A DNA stretch of 64,000 nt, taken from assembly GCA_022575985.1 (NCBI GenBank), contig JAKSXM010000272.1, positions 1,984,001-2,048,000 on the forward strand. Reading direction: 5' to 3'. Below, piece by piece: positions 10,800 to 21,640 of this stretch. Within the stretch, counting starts at the first letter, position 1. Every line of letters starts with the position of its first letter. Under the pieces are notes generated by a model. It saw only the letters and a list, made by a program, of their open reading frames with translations. It was not told the DNA's origin and ran no database searches. This DNA is from Anagrus nilaparvatae (Eukaryota; Arthropoda; Insecta; Hymenoptera; Mymaridae). The position numbers and the translations under genes were made by a program.

Positions 10800-11715
10800 C
10801 GAAATTATAATAAATCCCGAAATATAATTTATCCTAAGTCTATAAACCTAAAGTATTTTAAGTTCTTGTTCTTATCAGGGCCTGAGCAGGCCCTGACTCC
10901 TACTTCACATTATTCCCTAAAGTCCCTAAACTTCAAATTTAAGTCTATTTGACCCCACCCCCTGAAAATGTCAATTTTACCTCCCTATCCAGGTAGACCT
11001 TTTCAAATACTCCTCCTAATGAACATGTTCCATGTTAAAAACTTACAACCGGTTTGTGAACTCAAAATCAATAAACATGGAAACGTATATTTTGATTCTT
11101 GAAGCCTTTATGATTTTAAGTCCTTTACCCAAAACAAAAAAAATCATAACTGGTTTGTGTGATTACAAAACTTTCGAGCATGGAGCATGTTCACTTATCA
11201 CAGTCTTAACATACTGGTTGTAACATATACTCATTAATTATTACTATTAATAATATATTCCCTACTGCTACTACGACTACTAGTACTACAATGACTACTA
11301 TTACCATAACGACTACTGCTACTACTACTACTAGAAATATTCTAGGGTCCCTAGAAATTAATAAATTGAAAATATTCCATTTGACCCCCTCCCCTAAAAA
11401 CGTCACTTTTTCATACCCCTCTCTGCCCACCTATTCAAATACCCCTCCCAATGAACATGTTCCATGTTAAAAATTGTTAGCTCCTAAAATCCTTATTATT
11501 TTATACACGTTTATTGAAATTATTCCCTAAAGAAATTATTCCTTAAGTCCCTAAATCAAAATCATTTTAAGTACCTTAAACTGGATTATTCTAAGCCCCT
11601 ACACTCAAATTATTCTATAAAGTTAATTGACTACCCACCCCCCACCCCCCCCCCCTCAAAATGACATGCTTGAAGTACTCTCCCTGCCTATAAACATGTT
11701 TCATGTTAATATACT
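10800..11715 (+). repeat. Array of ~130-bp units ending ATGAACATGTTCCATGTTAA
   Basis: Three diverged units are visible (about 10900-11040, 11340-11470, 11520-11715), each with a CCCTAAAGTCCCTAAA start, a pyrimidine-rich TTGACCCC..CCCC stretch, a TTCAAATACYCCTCC block and an end at AACATGTTCCATGTTAA. The same unit appears inverted in element A (16260-16400) and direct in B (49200-49330). A perfect 9-bp-stem hairpin CAGGGCCTGAGCAGGCCCTG lies at 10876-10895 and recurs, inverted and changed at one base, near 33425. Confidence 0.6.
11262..11336. repeat. (ACT)n-like microsatellite
   Basis: Imperfect trinucleotide run of ACT/ACG/TACT codons over about 75 bp. The reverse strand gives a valine-rich translation that is not a gene. 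Confidence 0.85.
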
Positions 11716-12160
11716 ATTTTGAAAATCGAAATATTTTGTGTGCATGAATCACTTCATATACACAATAATGTTCACAATGTTTAAAATAAAAATAAAAAAA
11801 CTTTTTTACATTTGATTTGTACATGTACATGATATGTTTTGATTGTACATGACTGTTATATTCGGTACATCACGGGAAAATAATCATCTTTAAAACAAAA
11901 ATAAGGAGGCAAAATGAGTATTTTATTAGTGGAATTACTAATGACTAATAAAAATAAATAAAAAAAAGTTAAGATTTTGAAAAATTCTTTTTTTAAAAAA
12001 AATCGAGTTTAATTAACTTTCTCAAAAAATAATTACTTGACCAATTAAAATTTTTTTGTCTTCATTTTTTCAAACGAAAAAAACAAAAAAAGATCAATTT
12101 ATTTAATAAAATGACCGAAAAGCGTGTTTCAAAAGTTTAAACGCGATTTTCCCGAAACAA
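11716..12160. other. AT-rich spacer, no gene seen
   Basis: Contains a TGTACATGTACATG palindromic stretch near 11818 and poly-A/T runs. No repeat family was recognised here. Confidence 0.4.
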
Positions 12161-12177
12161 CCCTTGTGGAAAAAAAG

Positions 12178-12292
12178 AACATAATATCTCATAATATCCC
12201 ATAATATCCCATAATATCTCCATTTTTTGGCACATAATATGGGATAATATGGGATATTATGGGATATTATGGGATAATATCTCATAAATGAG
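12178..12292. repeat. Terminal ATAATATCCC / GGGATATTAT hairpin of element A, left
   Basis: Runs of ATAATATCCC followed, after a loop containing CCATTTTTTGGCAC, by runs of GGGATATTAT. The block pairs with itself and with its counterpart at the right end (18050-18160). The same block ends element B at 44835-44950 and 52805-52910. Confidence 0.85.
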
Positions 12293-12795
12293 CAAAAAAA
12301 AAATGAAAAAAAAAAGTAAAATTATCATTAGAACATTAATATTAGGATTGATAGGCTGAAGGCAAAATTATTTAAATTTTTTTATTCAATTTAAGATTTT
12401 AAGTTTTAGAAAGAAAAGACAATCTTAATTTTATTCCTGTTAAGTTACTTGTTTAATTATAATTAAAAATTTGTTAAAAAGTTTAAAATAATTTTGTTTT
12501 TAGGACAAAGAAAATAAAATTTTCTTTTAGGTGAACATTATAATTTGTACATCAAATCTACTTCGCGCGCTAGGTTTTTAAATAAAAATTTAAAATTTTT
12601 TTACAAGAAAACAGAAAAAGATAATAGAAAAATTTTTTTGTTGTGAATAAGTACACTAAAGTAGTATTAAAAAAATGTTGTTTTATTCATTTTTATGAAT
12701 GTAAAGTTATCCGCCAGAGAAATATATTCTATTCACCAGAAGCCTTTCTAGAAAGGGCTCTTAACTATATCTTTTAACTTGAAAATAAAATAGTA

Positions 12796-13011
12796 TTTTA
12801 TCGTATTAATAGTATCAAGAGCGTAAAAGTTTCGGCACTAGCGTGAGTACTAGCACGAGTGCTCGGCTAAGCCGGGCACGAGTGATTTGTCTTCACGCAC
12901 GTGTCTAAAGTATTTTGCCCATGGTGCTTACACTATTTTTTGCCCCCCTAGGCATAGAACGAGTTCAGAAAATTCTTTACGCACGAGTTTTACGCCCGGG
13001 AGGGCAAAAAA
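12796..13011. other. One-sided insertion in element A left arm
   Basis: A GC-richer segment with GGCACTAGCGTGAGTACTAG and TTTTGCCCATGGTGC, present here and in the right arm of B (52090-52305) but missing from the two opposite arms, where GAAAATAAAA joins directly to AATATGTAAATAATT. It marks A-left as the counterpart of B-right. Confidence 0.75.
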
Positions 13012-13049
13012 TATGTAAATAATTCTTATTTTACAATTTAAGTTAAAAC

Positions 13050-14360
13050 TGGGGGTTTTTTGGGGCGCTAAATCGCTAATTTTGGTCACGAACGTGAAAA
13101 AACGTTTGCGTTTGCGGGGAATTCGGAAAAAAGGCGTATTCTCATCCTGAAAAATGAAAATCGTAAAATTTTATGTTATTCAATTAAAAAACAGTATCTG
13201 AAGGTTTTTTGGGGCGCTGAATCGATATTTTTGGTCAGGAATGTGAAAAAACGTTTGCGTTTGCGGGAAACTCGGAAAATAGGTGTTTTTTCATTCTGAA
13301 AAGTGAAAATCGTAAAACATTATTTTATTCAACTAAAAGACGGTATCTGGGGGTTTTTTGGGGCGCTAAATCGCTAATTTTGGTCAAGAACGTGAAAAAA
13401 CGTTTGCGTTTGCGGGAAATTCGGAAAATAGGCGTTTTCTCATCCTGAAAAATGAAAATCGTAAAACTTTATGTTATTTAATTAAAAAACGGTATCTGAA
13501 GGTTTTTTGGGGCGCTGAATCGATATTTTTGGTCAGGAATGTGAAAAAACGTTTGCGTTTGCGGGAAACTCGGAAAATAGGTGTTTTTTCATTCTGAAAA
13601 GTGAAAATCGTAAAACATTATTTTATTCAACTAAAAGACGGTATCTGGGGTTTTTTTGGGGCGCTAAATCGCTAATTTTGGCCACGAACGTGAAAAAACG
13701 TTTGCGTTTGCGGGAAATTCGGAAAATAGGTGTTTTTTCATTCTGAAAAGTGAAAATCGTAAAACTTTATTTTATTCAATTAAAAAACGGTATCTGAAGG
13801 TTTTTTGGGGCGCTGAATCGATATTTTTGGTCAGGAATGTGAAATAACGTTTGCGTTTGCGGGAAATTCGGAAAATAGGTGTTTTTTCATTATGAAAAGT
13901 GAAAATCGTAAAACTTTATTTTATTCAATTAAAAAACGGTATCTGAAGGTTTTTTGGGGCGCTGAATCGATATTTTTGGTCAGGAACGTGAAAAAACGTT
14001 TGCGTTTGCGGGAAATTCGGAAAATAGGTGTTTTTTCATTCTGAAAAGTGAAAATCGTAAAACTTTATTTTATTCAATTAAAAAACGGTATCTGAAGGTT
14101 TTTTGGGGCGCTGAATCGATATTTTTGGTCAGGAATGTGAAATAACGTTTGCGTTTGCGGGAAATTCGGAAAATAGGTGTTTTTTCATTATGAAAAGTGA
14201 AAATCGTAAAACTTTATTTTATTCAATTAAAAAACGGTATCTGAAGGTTTTTTGGGGCGCTGAATCGATATTTTTGGTCAGGAACGTGAAAAAACGTTTG
14301 CGTTTGCGGGGAATTCGGAAAATAGGCGTTTTCTCATCCTGAAAAATGAAAATCGTAAAA
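13050..14360 (+). repeat. 149-bp satellite array, about 8.7 units, with dimer order
   Basis: The anchor GGGGCGCT recurs at 13062, 13211, 13360, 13509, 13658, 13807, 13956, 14105 and 14254, a constant 149-bp step. Two unit types exist: type 1 has GGGGGTTTTTTGG with CTAAATCGCTAATTTTGG, type 2 has GAAGGTTTTTTGG with CTGAATCGATATTTTTGG. The order is 1-2-1-2-1-2-2-2-2, so part of the array is a 298-bp dimer. Each unit also carries GTGAAAAAACGTTTGCGTTT. Confidence 0.95.
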
Positions 14361-14361
14361 C

Positions 14362-15600
14362 CTAAATATTTTTGGTGTCGCTAAACTGGAAAATGAGGTC
14401 CTCAGAGTCCAAAAATGCCTTAAATACCCTTAAAACATCGAAAACACCCCTTTTTTAGCAAAAATTTTTGGATTTTATAGCGAGAATCGTAAATATTCGG
14501 AACATCTGGATCGTAAATTACAATGGATGACTTGAACATGTTGGGAAATACCGAAAACTACTTCCGTTTATTCCAGCGCGCCTTTTTGGCCGAGAAACGC
14601 AGGTCTCAATTCTATAACAACGTTATTGGGTTTTTAGGCAATTTTCCAAATAACGCTGTCATATTGCAACTCTACCAAAATACTACTGTTTGGTCTCATT
14701 TTTTTTGTATAAGTGCAACCTTTCATTCCCAGTAAACCGCAATTTTTTATCACCGATTCTCTCATCGCTTTAGTTAGTAAACCAAATGTCCATTTTTTGC
14801 CAAAAATGATTAATTTTAAAGTTGCTGTAAAAATTGTAATTTTTGTTGAAAATGAGTCGTAAAGGTCTCAAAACTTTTGTATAAGCTCTAATTTTTGAAA
14901 AATTTTTTACTCATTCCTTTTCGATTTTTTATTTAGCAGATATGATAATTTAAAAAAAAGAGTAAATTTCAGGTTTTTTAAAAAAAATCATATTTTATCA
15001 CATAACTTTGTCGAGTCAGATCTCCGAAAGGTCTAAAGGAAAATGGACAAGTGACAAATTTTTTGAAACTTGAAACTAGTACAAAATGTTGGAGACTAAT
15101 AAGACTTATTTTCATCAAAAATTAAAATTTTAGCAGCAATTGTAAAATTGGTCATTTTGGCAAAAAATGGACATTTGATTTACTATCTATAGCGACGAGA
15201 GAATCGGTGATGAAAAATTGCGGTTTACGGGGAATGAAAGGTTGCACTTACACAAAAAAAATGAGACCAAACAGTAGTATTTTGGTAGAATTGCAATATG
15301 ACAGCGTTATTTGGAAAATTGCCTAAAAACCCTATCTTATAACATTGTTATAGAATTGAGACCTGCGTTTCTCGGCCAAGAAGACGCGTTGGAATAAGTA
15401 GGTTTCGGTATTTTTGCAACATATTTAAGTCATCCATTGTAATTTACGATCCAGATGTTCCGAATATTTACGATTCTCGCTATAAAATCCAAAAATTTTT
15501 GGTAAAAAAGGGGGTGTTTTCGGTGTTTTAAGGGTGTTTAATGCATTTTCGGACTCTGAGGACCTCATTTTCGAGTTTAGCGTCACCGAGAACATATAGG
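14362..15600. repeat. Internal 1.2-kb palindrome of element A
   Basis: Left arm from 14365 (GGACTCTGAGGACCTC motif complement near 14395) pairs with the right arm ending at about 15600; centre near 14980, where the core is the hairpin family also found at 2195 and 3845. Short frames read across an arm are artefacts. Element B has only one 180-bp arm at the equivalent site (50411-50590). Confidence 0.85.
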
Positions 15601-16370
15601 GTAGTATAAAAAACGTATTTTGAAAAAAAATTTTGTCGTTCACACCAATTGTTGGCGTTAGACAGCCGTTTGAGAGCTACCCTGGGTTTGTGCGACCCCT
15701 AAATGGTTCTCGAATGAGCTGAAAATTGGTATGGGATCATTTTGCCAACTAAACTTCAACATACTTCAGGAAGAATATTTTTGGAGCACTTTTTTTTTGT
15801 CAACAACCCTAATGGAACATACTTAGTAACTACTTCACGCGTTAGGTTTTTGGACGAAAATTTGGAATGGAAAAATTTTTTATTTAATTTTTAAAAATTT
15901 AAATGCATATATGTATCATTTCAATTTAACGTGCCAAAAAGCAAACGGCTATCATCCTAACTCAAAATTCCTTTGTCCGATTTTCTCCAAATTTTAAACA
16001 CATTTTTTCAAAGAATAAAAATTCTTTCTATACTTTTTTGAAAAAATACCATGAAAAAAAATTGCGTTTTTTACGATTTTTTTTCAAATCTTCATACCTT
16101 CCTCAGGAATCGTCGTTTAACCAAATATAATAAAGTTTTATGGCTTTAATTTTTTAGGATAAAAAAACGCCGGTTTAACGATTTTTCCAATTAAGAAAGC
16201 ATTTTTTAATTTCCTAACTAAAAATATGGATTTAAGGTCTCAAAAAATCCCTAGAGACCGTTTTAACATGGAACATGTTTATTGGATAGGGTATTTGAAA
16301 AATTCCGGCTTGGCAGGGGGGGTTGAAATGGACTTAAAATATTTTCGATTTAGGGACCTTTTAGGATGCA
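15601..16370. other. Unique core of element A
   Basis: Not repeated within A, but recurs inverted in B (50400-49850 and 49390-49210). It contains the empty TTAA site (16191-16194) at which B holds an insertion. No gene-like frame longer than 60 codons. Confidence 0.6.
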
Positions 16371-16475
16371 TAAGTACCTAGGGACCATTGCTGCAGAAGT
16401 CCCTAGGGTTCTTTGATGCAGAAGTACCTAAAGACCTATGGTGCAGAAGTCCCTAGGGACCTTTGGTGCAGAATT
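16371..16475. repeat. ~30-bp tandem repeat GCAGAAGTCCCTAGGGACC
   Basis: Four imperfect copies of a unit with CCTAGGGACC and TGATGCAGAAGT. B keeps fewer copies (49150-49215, inverted), so the number changed after the two copies split. Confidence 0.7.
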
Positions 16476-16843
16476 TTTAAAGAATTTACTGTAAAAATTA
16501 ATAAAAAATAAATTCCTATTATTTAAAAAACAATAATAATTTTAAAAAGTAATTAATTTTGTTAACTTTGATGTCTAAGCAGTATGATTTCTATAATAAA
16601 AATTTAAATATAAATATTTGGATATAAATATTGATATTATGAACACAATAGATACTTTATTATCAATGTTATAAGTGAACGTGTTCCATGCTCGTTGGTT
16701 GTGTAGTTACACAAACCTGTTATACATTTTTTTAATTCAATAAAATAAAGTTTTACGATATTCATTTTTCAAAATGAAAAAACACCTATTTTCCGAATTT
16801 CCCGGAAACGCAAACTTTTTTCACGTTTGTGACCAAAATTAGG

Positions 16844-16977
16844 CCTAGTCTACATTACCGCACCGCACGGCGCAGCCAAAATGCTATTGGTATAGAAGCT
16901 ACGTGACGCCGCAAAAGCGCAATCCTATATTAGTAGCATTGGGTTGCGCCGTGCGGTGCGGTTATGTAGACTAGGCC
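16844..16977. mobile_element. 134-bp hairpin MITE, TTA target, in element A
   Basis: GGCCTAGTCTACATTACCGC at the left and its near complement ending CTAGGCC at the right form a hairpin with a small asymmetric centre. It sits inside a satellite unit: elsewhere AAATTAGCGATTTAGCGCC is uninterrupted, here TTA is duplicated on both sides (16841-16843 and 16978-16980). A 3-bp TWA duplication points to PIF/Harbinger. The same insertion is in B, so it predates the A/B split. Confidence 0.9.
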
Positions 16978-16984
16978 TTAGTGA

Positions 16985-17470
16985 TTTAGCGCCCCAAAGA
17001 ACCCGCAGGAATCGTTGTTTAACTAAATATAATAAAGTTTTATGATTTTAATTTTTTAGGATAAAAAAACGCCTGTTTTGCGATTTTTCCGATTAAGAAA
17101 GCATTTTTTCAATTTTCTAAGAAAAAATATCGATTCAGGGCCCCAAAAAACCTTCAGATACCGTTTTTTAATTGAATAAAATAAAGTTTTACGATTTTCA
17201 CTTTTCAGAATGAAAAAACACCTATTTTCCGAATTTCCCGCAAACGCAAACGTTTTTTCACATTCCTGACCAAAAATATCGATTCAGCGCCCCTAAAAAC
17301 TTTCAGATACCGTTTTTTAATTGAATAAAATAAAGTTTTACGATTTTCATTTTTCAGGATGAGAAAACGCCTATTTTCCGAATTCCCCGCAAACGCAAAC
17401 GTTTTTTCACGTTCGTGACCAAAATTAGCGATTTAGCGCCCCAAAAAACCCCCAGTTTTAACTTAAATTG
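16985..17470 (-). repeat. 149-bp satellite, inverted short array in element A
   Basis: About three units in the opposite direction to the left array, including a variant unit (17000-17150) with TTTTAGGATAAAAAAACGCC. Ends at GCGCCCCAAAAAACCCCCAG (about 17440), the exact complement of the start of the left array. Confidence 0.9.
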
Positions 17471-18175
17471 TAAAATAAGAATTATTTACATATTTTTTAT
17501 TTTCAAGTTAAAAGATATAGTTAAGAGCCCTTTCTAGAAAGGCTTCTGGTGGATAGAATATATTTCTCTGGCGGATAACTTTACATTCATAAAAATGAAT
17601 AAAACAACATTTTTTTAATACTTATTTAGTGTACTTATTCACAACAAAAAAATTTTTCTATTATCTTTTTCTGTTTTTTCTTGTAAAAAAATTATAAATT
17701 TTCATTCAAAAACCTAGCGCGCGAAGTAGATTTGATGTACAAATTATAATGTTCATCTAATAGAAAATTTTATTTTCTTTGTCCTAAATACAAAATTATT
17801 TTAAACTTTTTAACAAATTTTTTATTATAATTAGACAAGTATCTTAACAAGAATAAAATTAAGATTGTCTTTTACTTTCTAAAACTTAAATTCTTAAATT
17901 GAATAAAAAAAATTAAATAATTTTGCCTTCAGAATATAATTATATTAATATACTTTTTATTACTGACACCTATATTGCCTATCAATCCTAATATTAATGT
18001 TCTAATGATAATTTTACTTTTTTTTTTCATTTTTTTTTTTTTGCTTATTTATGAGATATTATCCCATAATATCCCATAATATTCCATATTATCCCATATT
18101 ATGTGCCAAAAAATGGAGATATTATTGGATATTATGGGATATTATGGAATATTATGTTCTTTTTTTCCACGAGGG

Positions 18176-18690
18176 CGCATCTCTAAAACTAGGCGGTAAC
18201 TTTGATAAGGCCCTCAACCCACTCCTGGACTTGAATTTCAGAGTCTTATCAATACTCACCAATAACCAAACGGCAACTCGAGCTCTTGGTTTTGGAGAGG
18301 GCAAAGAGTGGGAAGACGGTCTTATCAATTTTTCGTTTGCTTAAATACTCATGTTTTTACCAGAGAAAGGCCTTCTTGAAGTAACATCAAAGACCGGTTG
18401 ATAACGTTACGCGCGTTAATCATGAGGAGGAAAAGAAAAAAAAAAAGAAAAATTTGAACTTAATTTTTCATAAAACTTGACAGTTAAACTTATTTAAAAA
18501 AAATATATTGTTATTAAAGTGTTCATAAAAAGTTAAGATTTTCCTCAACTTAACTTAAAAATTTATAATTTTTGAAATATAAAATAAATTAAAAGTTAAA
18601 ACATAAATTCAGTGAATCAGATTATTTATTGTTAAATTAAAAATTAACAATCCTACATCACTTATTTTATTTGAACGAGAACAAGAAAAT
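18176..18690. other. Spacer right of element A
   Basis: 18176-18420 is GC-richer and less repetitive than its surroundings; an open frame across the element A end (18051-18344) includes 58 codons of it, but I recognise no domain. From 18430 it is AT-rich. It could be genuine unique host sequence. Confidence 0.35.
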
Positions 18691-18697
18691 TACAAGG

Positions 18698-18960
18698 AAA
18701 AGTAAGTATAGTAATTGTTGTTCGATAAGTTAAATCAATTTTATTATATTGAGTAACTTTTCTGAATTATTAAGCTAATTAACAATCCCTGGAAGGCCTG
18801 GACAACCTTCCTAAAAACAACATTAATTTTGTAACGGCAATTTTGATTGTTACAATACCCCAAGGTAATGTAAAAAATTGCTTTTCCATATTTTTTGGTC
18901 CGCCATCTTGGAAAATAGGAAAATACTTTTTCCTATTAATAAATTTTTCTTTAATAAATC
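18698..18960. repeat. Left arm of a diverged inverted pair plus one 128-bp unit
   Basis: 18698-18815 (GAAGGCCTGGACAACCTTC at 18793) is inverted at 22912-23030. It is followed by one 128-bp-type unit with core CCGCCATCTTGGAAAATAGG at 18900. The pair could mark the ends of a 4.3-kb composite enclosing the arrays between; identity is clearly below that of elements A/B. Confidence 0.5.
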
Positions 18961-19157
18961 GTTGCATGCTTTTTTTGTGCAAGAAAAATTGTGAACTTCA
19001 AAAATAATTTTTTTTAATTTTATTGAATTGTAATTCTATAATTAATTGTATTGAATTGTAATTGTAACTAATTGTATTGAATTGTAATGTAAATTGTAAT
19101 AATTGTGGGCATCTGAGACAAAAAAATAAAAGAGCATTTTATTCTCTATACACTTCT

Positions 19158-19315
19158 CAAGTGCTGGAACTAAAAGTTTGCAAAAATTCCAAAAATTGAC
19201 CATTTGGTGCGCCAAAAACGAAAAATGGAGATTTTTAGGTACAAGAAAAAACCTAATATGGTCAATAAAAAATTTTCTAAATAACTTTTTTCTGTTCTTC
19301 TAGTTCCAGCACTTG
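19158..19315. mobile_element. Small MITE-like hairpin, 158 bp
   Basis: Perfect 15-bp inverted ends CAAGTGCTGGAACTA and TAGTTCCAGCACTTG. The interior is AT-rich and not self-complementary. No clear target duplication, so superfamily is open. Confidence 0.6.
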
Positions 19316-19805
19316 GCACTACAATTACAAATAAAACGCACCTAGATTTTAGGTCAATAGCTTTTATTTAGGTCAATAGCTGAATAAGTTTTTGAGTTAG
19401 AACTGGAACCGATTTAAAAAAGTAGTTTTGAGATAAACGCGTTTAAAGTTTTTAAATGCTTATGTTTTCATATGATTCCGTCCGCCATTAAAATCAAAAT
19501 ATCTCAAAAAAATATATTTTTTTTTGCTTGAAAATTTTTTTATACAATCATGAAATGTTTTTAAGCAAGAAAATGAAAGAAAAAAAAGTGCATTACGAAT
19601 TTTAATTTTTGAAGAGGGGGCCTTAAAAAAACTTCAAATATTGCACGTGTATATTTATTTTATATTTTATTATCAAAATAGATTATTGTTTTCAATTATT
19701 AATTTAAACTTACAAAAATAAGTTTTTATATGTTTTGATGGTTATAACCATCAAAAGCTATTAGCTCTCATAAAAAAAATAATCATTTTTTCCTGCAATC
19801 GTATA

Positions 19806-21206
19806 TCCCTAACAAAAATAACCGGCCGGTTTCGGCTTGTTTTGGCCGGTTTCGGCTGGTTTCACCTGATTTCATCTGGTATCAATGAGTTTTAACTAGA
19901 AAAATAGTTTTAGTTGTTAAAAAAAGAAATTTCCAGGAAAATAAAGAAAATTCAATACTGATAAACTTTATAACATTCTTTTAACCAATAAACGTCTAAA
20001 TGAAAATTTATACATTATTACCAGGGCGTTTCCTAGGTCGAGAAAAACGTTTTAATGGGTGAAAATTATCATATTTTCACACCCAGAATATTTCCCGATT
20101 TTCCATGATAGCGGATGAATAAACTTACAAAAATAAACTTTATACCTTACCAGGGGGTTTTCGAGGTCGAGAAAAACATTTTTATGAGTAAAAATTTTCA
20201 TATTTTTACTCTAGCATATTCTCCGATTTTCCAAGAAGGCGGACCAATGAACATCCAAAAATAAACTATATACCTTACCAGGGGGTTTTCTAGGTCGAGA
20301 AAAACGATTTTATGAGTGAAAATTTTCATATTTTCACTCCAGCATATTTTCCGATTTTCCAATATGGCGGCCCAATAAACATCCCAAAAATGAACTTTAT
20401 ACATTACCAGAGGGTTTTCGAGGTTGAGAAATACGTTTTTATGAATGAAAATTTTCACATCCACCATCTTGGAAAATTGGAAAATCAGAAAATTTCAAAA
20501 GTTTCACTCATAAAAACGTTTTTCTCAACCTCGAAAATCCCCTGGTAATGTATAAAGTTTATTTTTGAGATGTTTATTGATCCGCCATCTTGGAAAATCG
20601 GAAAATATGATGCGGTGAAAAAATGAAAATTTTCACTGATAAAAACGTTTTTCTCGACCTCGAAAACCCCTTGGTAATGTATAAATTTTATTTTTGAGAT
20701 ATTTATTGGTCGGCCATCTTGGAAAATCGGAAAATTTTCACTAAAAAAACGTTTTTCTCGACCTTGAAAACCCCCTGGAAAGATTTAAAGTTCCTTTTTG
20801 GATGTTTATTGGTCCGCCATCTTGGAAAATCGGAAAATATGCTGCGTGAAAATATGAAAATTTTCACTCATAAAAATGTTTTTCTCGACCTCGAAAATCC
20901 CCTGGTAATGTATAAAGTTTCTTTTTGTATGTTTTTTGGTGCACCATCTTGGAAAATCGGAAAATATGCTTAGGGTGAAAATTTTCACCCATAAAAACAT
21001 TTTTTCGGCCTCGAAAACGCCCTGGTAATAATGTATAAATTTTCACGTTTATTGGTTAAAAGAATGTTATAAAGTTTAACAGTATTGAATTTTCTTTATT
21101 TTCCCGGAAATTCTCTTCTTTTAACACCTAAAACTATTTTTCTGGTTAAAACTCATTGATAACAGATGAAATAAGGTGAAACCAGCCGAAACCCGCCAAA
21201 ACCGAA
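19806..21206. repeat. Foldback built of 128-bp units in two orientations
   Basis: Left flank 19830-19990 (GGTTTCGGCTGGTTTCACC) pairs with 21060-21206, and between them units run minus (20020-20460, cores ending GGCGGACC) then plus (20460-21040, cores at 20460, 20580, 20710, 20813, 20940). Centre near 20518. The left end CCCTAACAAAAATAACCGGC (19806) is the complement of the end at 54597. Frames of 60-90 codons on both strands here are translations of the repeat, with peptides like FLNLENPLVMYKV, and are not genes. Confidence 0.85.
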
Positions 21207-21640
21207 AGCGCTTGAGACGAGGGACATTAATCTTATTTCAATCTTGACACGACTAACCCAAGACACTTAGATCAATCGAAAACTTAATCGTAACTAACGA
21301 TTTGCGTGTAACGTTCCCCGAACGGGTTCCCAACCCAATATTCCCGGACGGATTATACATAGGTGGTGAGCCAGCAGTATTTGTACAACGGCAGAGCGCT
21401 GATGCGAATGACGCGCCTCTTTAGTGTGTGCCGTTCACTAAACTTTTAATGCGTTAAATGCATTAAAATAATGCCTAAAAGTTACCATTTGGTCACGTGA
21501 GCCTGTATTTAAAATTATAACTTTACATACGAATAATTTAATAACTATGATTGTTGTTAATAAATATAATAATTAATACAATAGAAATTAAAATTAATGC
21601 ACGAATTTATTAGTAAATATATACAATATCAAAATAAAGA
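21207..21640. other. Spacer with unique GC-richer patch
   Basis: 21215-21510 is unusually low in repeats and moderately GC-rich, with CCCGAACGGGTTCCC (21316) and ATGCGTTAAATGCATT (21449). No frame or domain recognised. The rest is AT-rich. Confidence 0.35.

Larger units (their letters stand above)
12161..18175. mobile_element. Element A: 6-kb foldback with satellite arms
   Basis: Ends CCCTTGTGG (12161) and CCACGAGGG (18167-18175) begin inverted repeats running about 630 bp inward (12161-12795 against 17490-18175) and continuing, after a one-sided insertion, through a satellite array on each side. Order: terminal ATAATATCCC hairpin, AT-rich arm, 149-bp array (13050-14360), internal palindrome (14362-15600), a unique core (15600-16760), MITE, shorter inverted array (16985-17470), right arm. 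No transposase frame. A second copy in inverse orientation is element B. No target duplication is obvious, so the mobilising system is unknown. Confidence 0.8.

Noticed and set aside
11206..11430. Val-rich minus-strand frame resembling a membrane segment
   Set aside because: It is a translated (GTA/GTT/GTC)n microsatellite.
12103..12285. Frames in the ATAATATCCC blocks (also 18051-18344)
   Set aside because: Low-complexity translation (ISHNIPYYPI) of a terminal hairpin repeat present at all four ends of elements A and B.
13050..14360. Regularly spaced repeats as a CRISPR array
   Set aside because: Units are contiguous 149-bp satellites without unique spacers, in animal-type DNA with no cas genes.
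14523..15643. Frames of about 70 codons in both directions
   Set aside because: Arms of the element A palindrome; translations differ between arms and show no domain.
12161..18175. Polinton/Maverick or Helitron identity for elements A/B
   Set aside because: No polymerase B, integrase, helicase or capsid frame and no Helitron 3' hairpin with CTRR end; long TIRs exclude Helitron.
20198..21046. Overlapping open frames on both strands with recurring peptides such as FLNLENPLVMYKV and PPSWKIGKYA
   Set aside because: They are the 128-bp repeat translated in frames that happen to lack stops; the peptides recur at every array and on both strands, and no frame runs through more than about two units.
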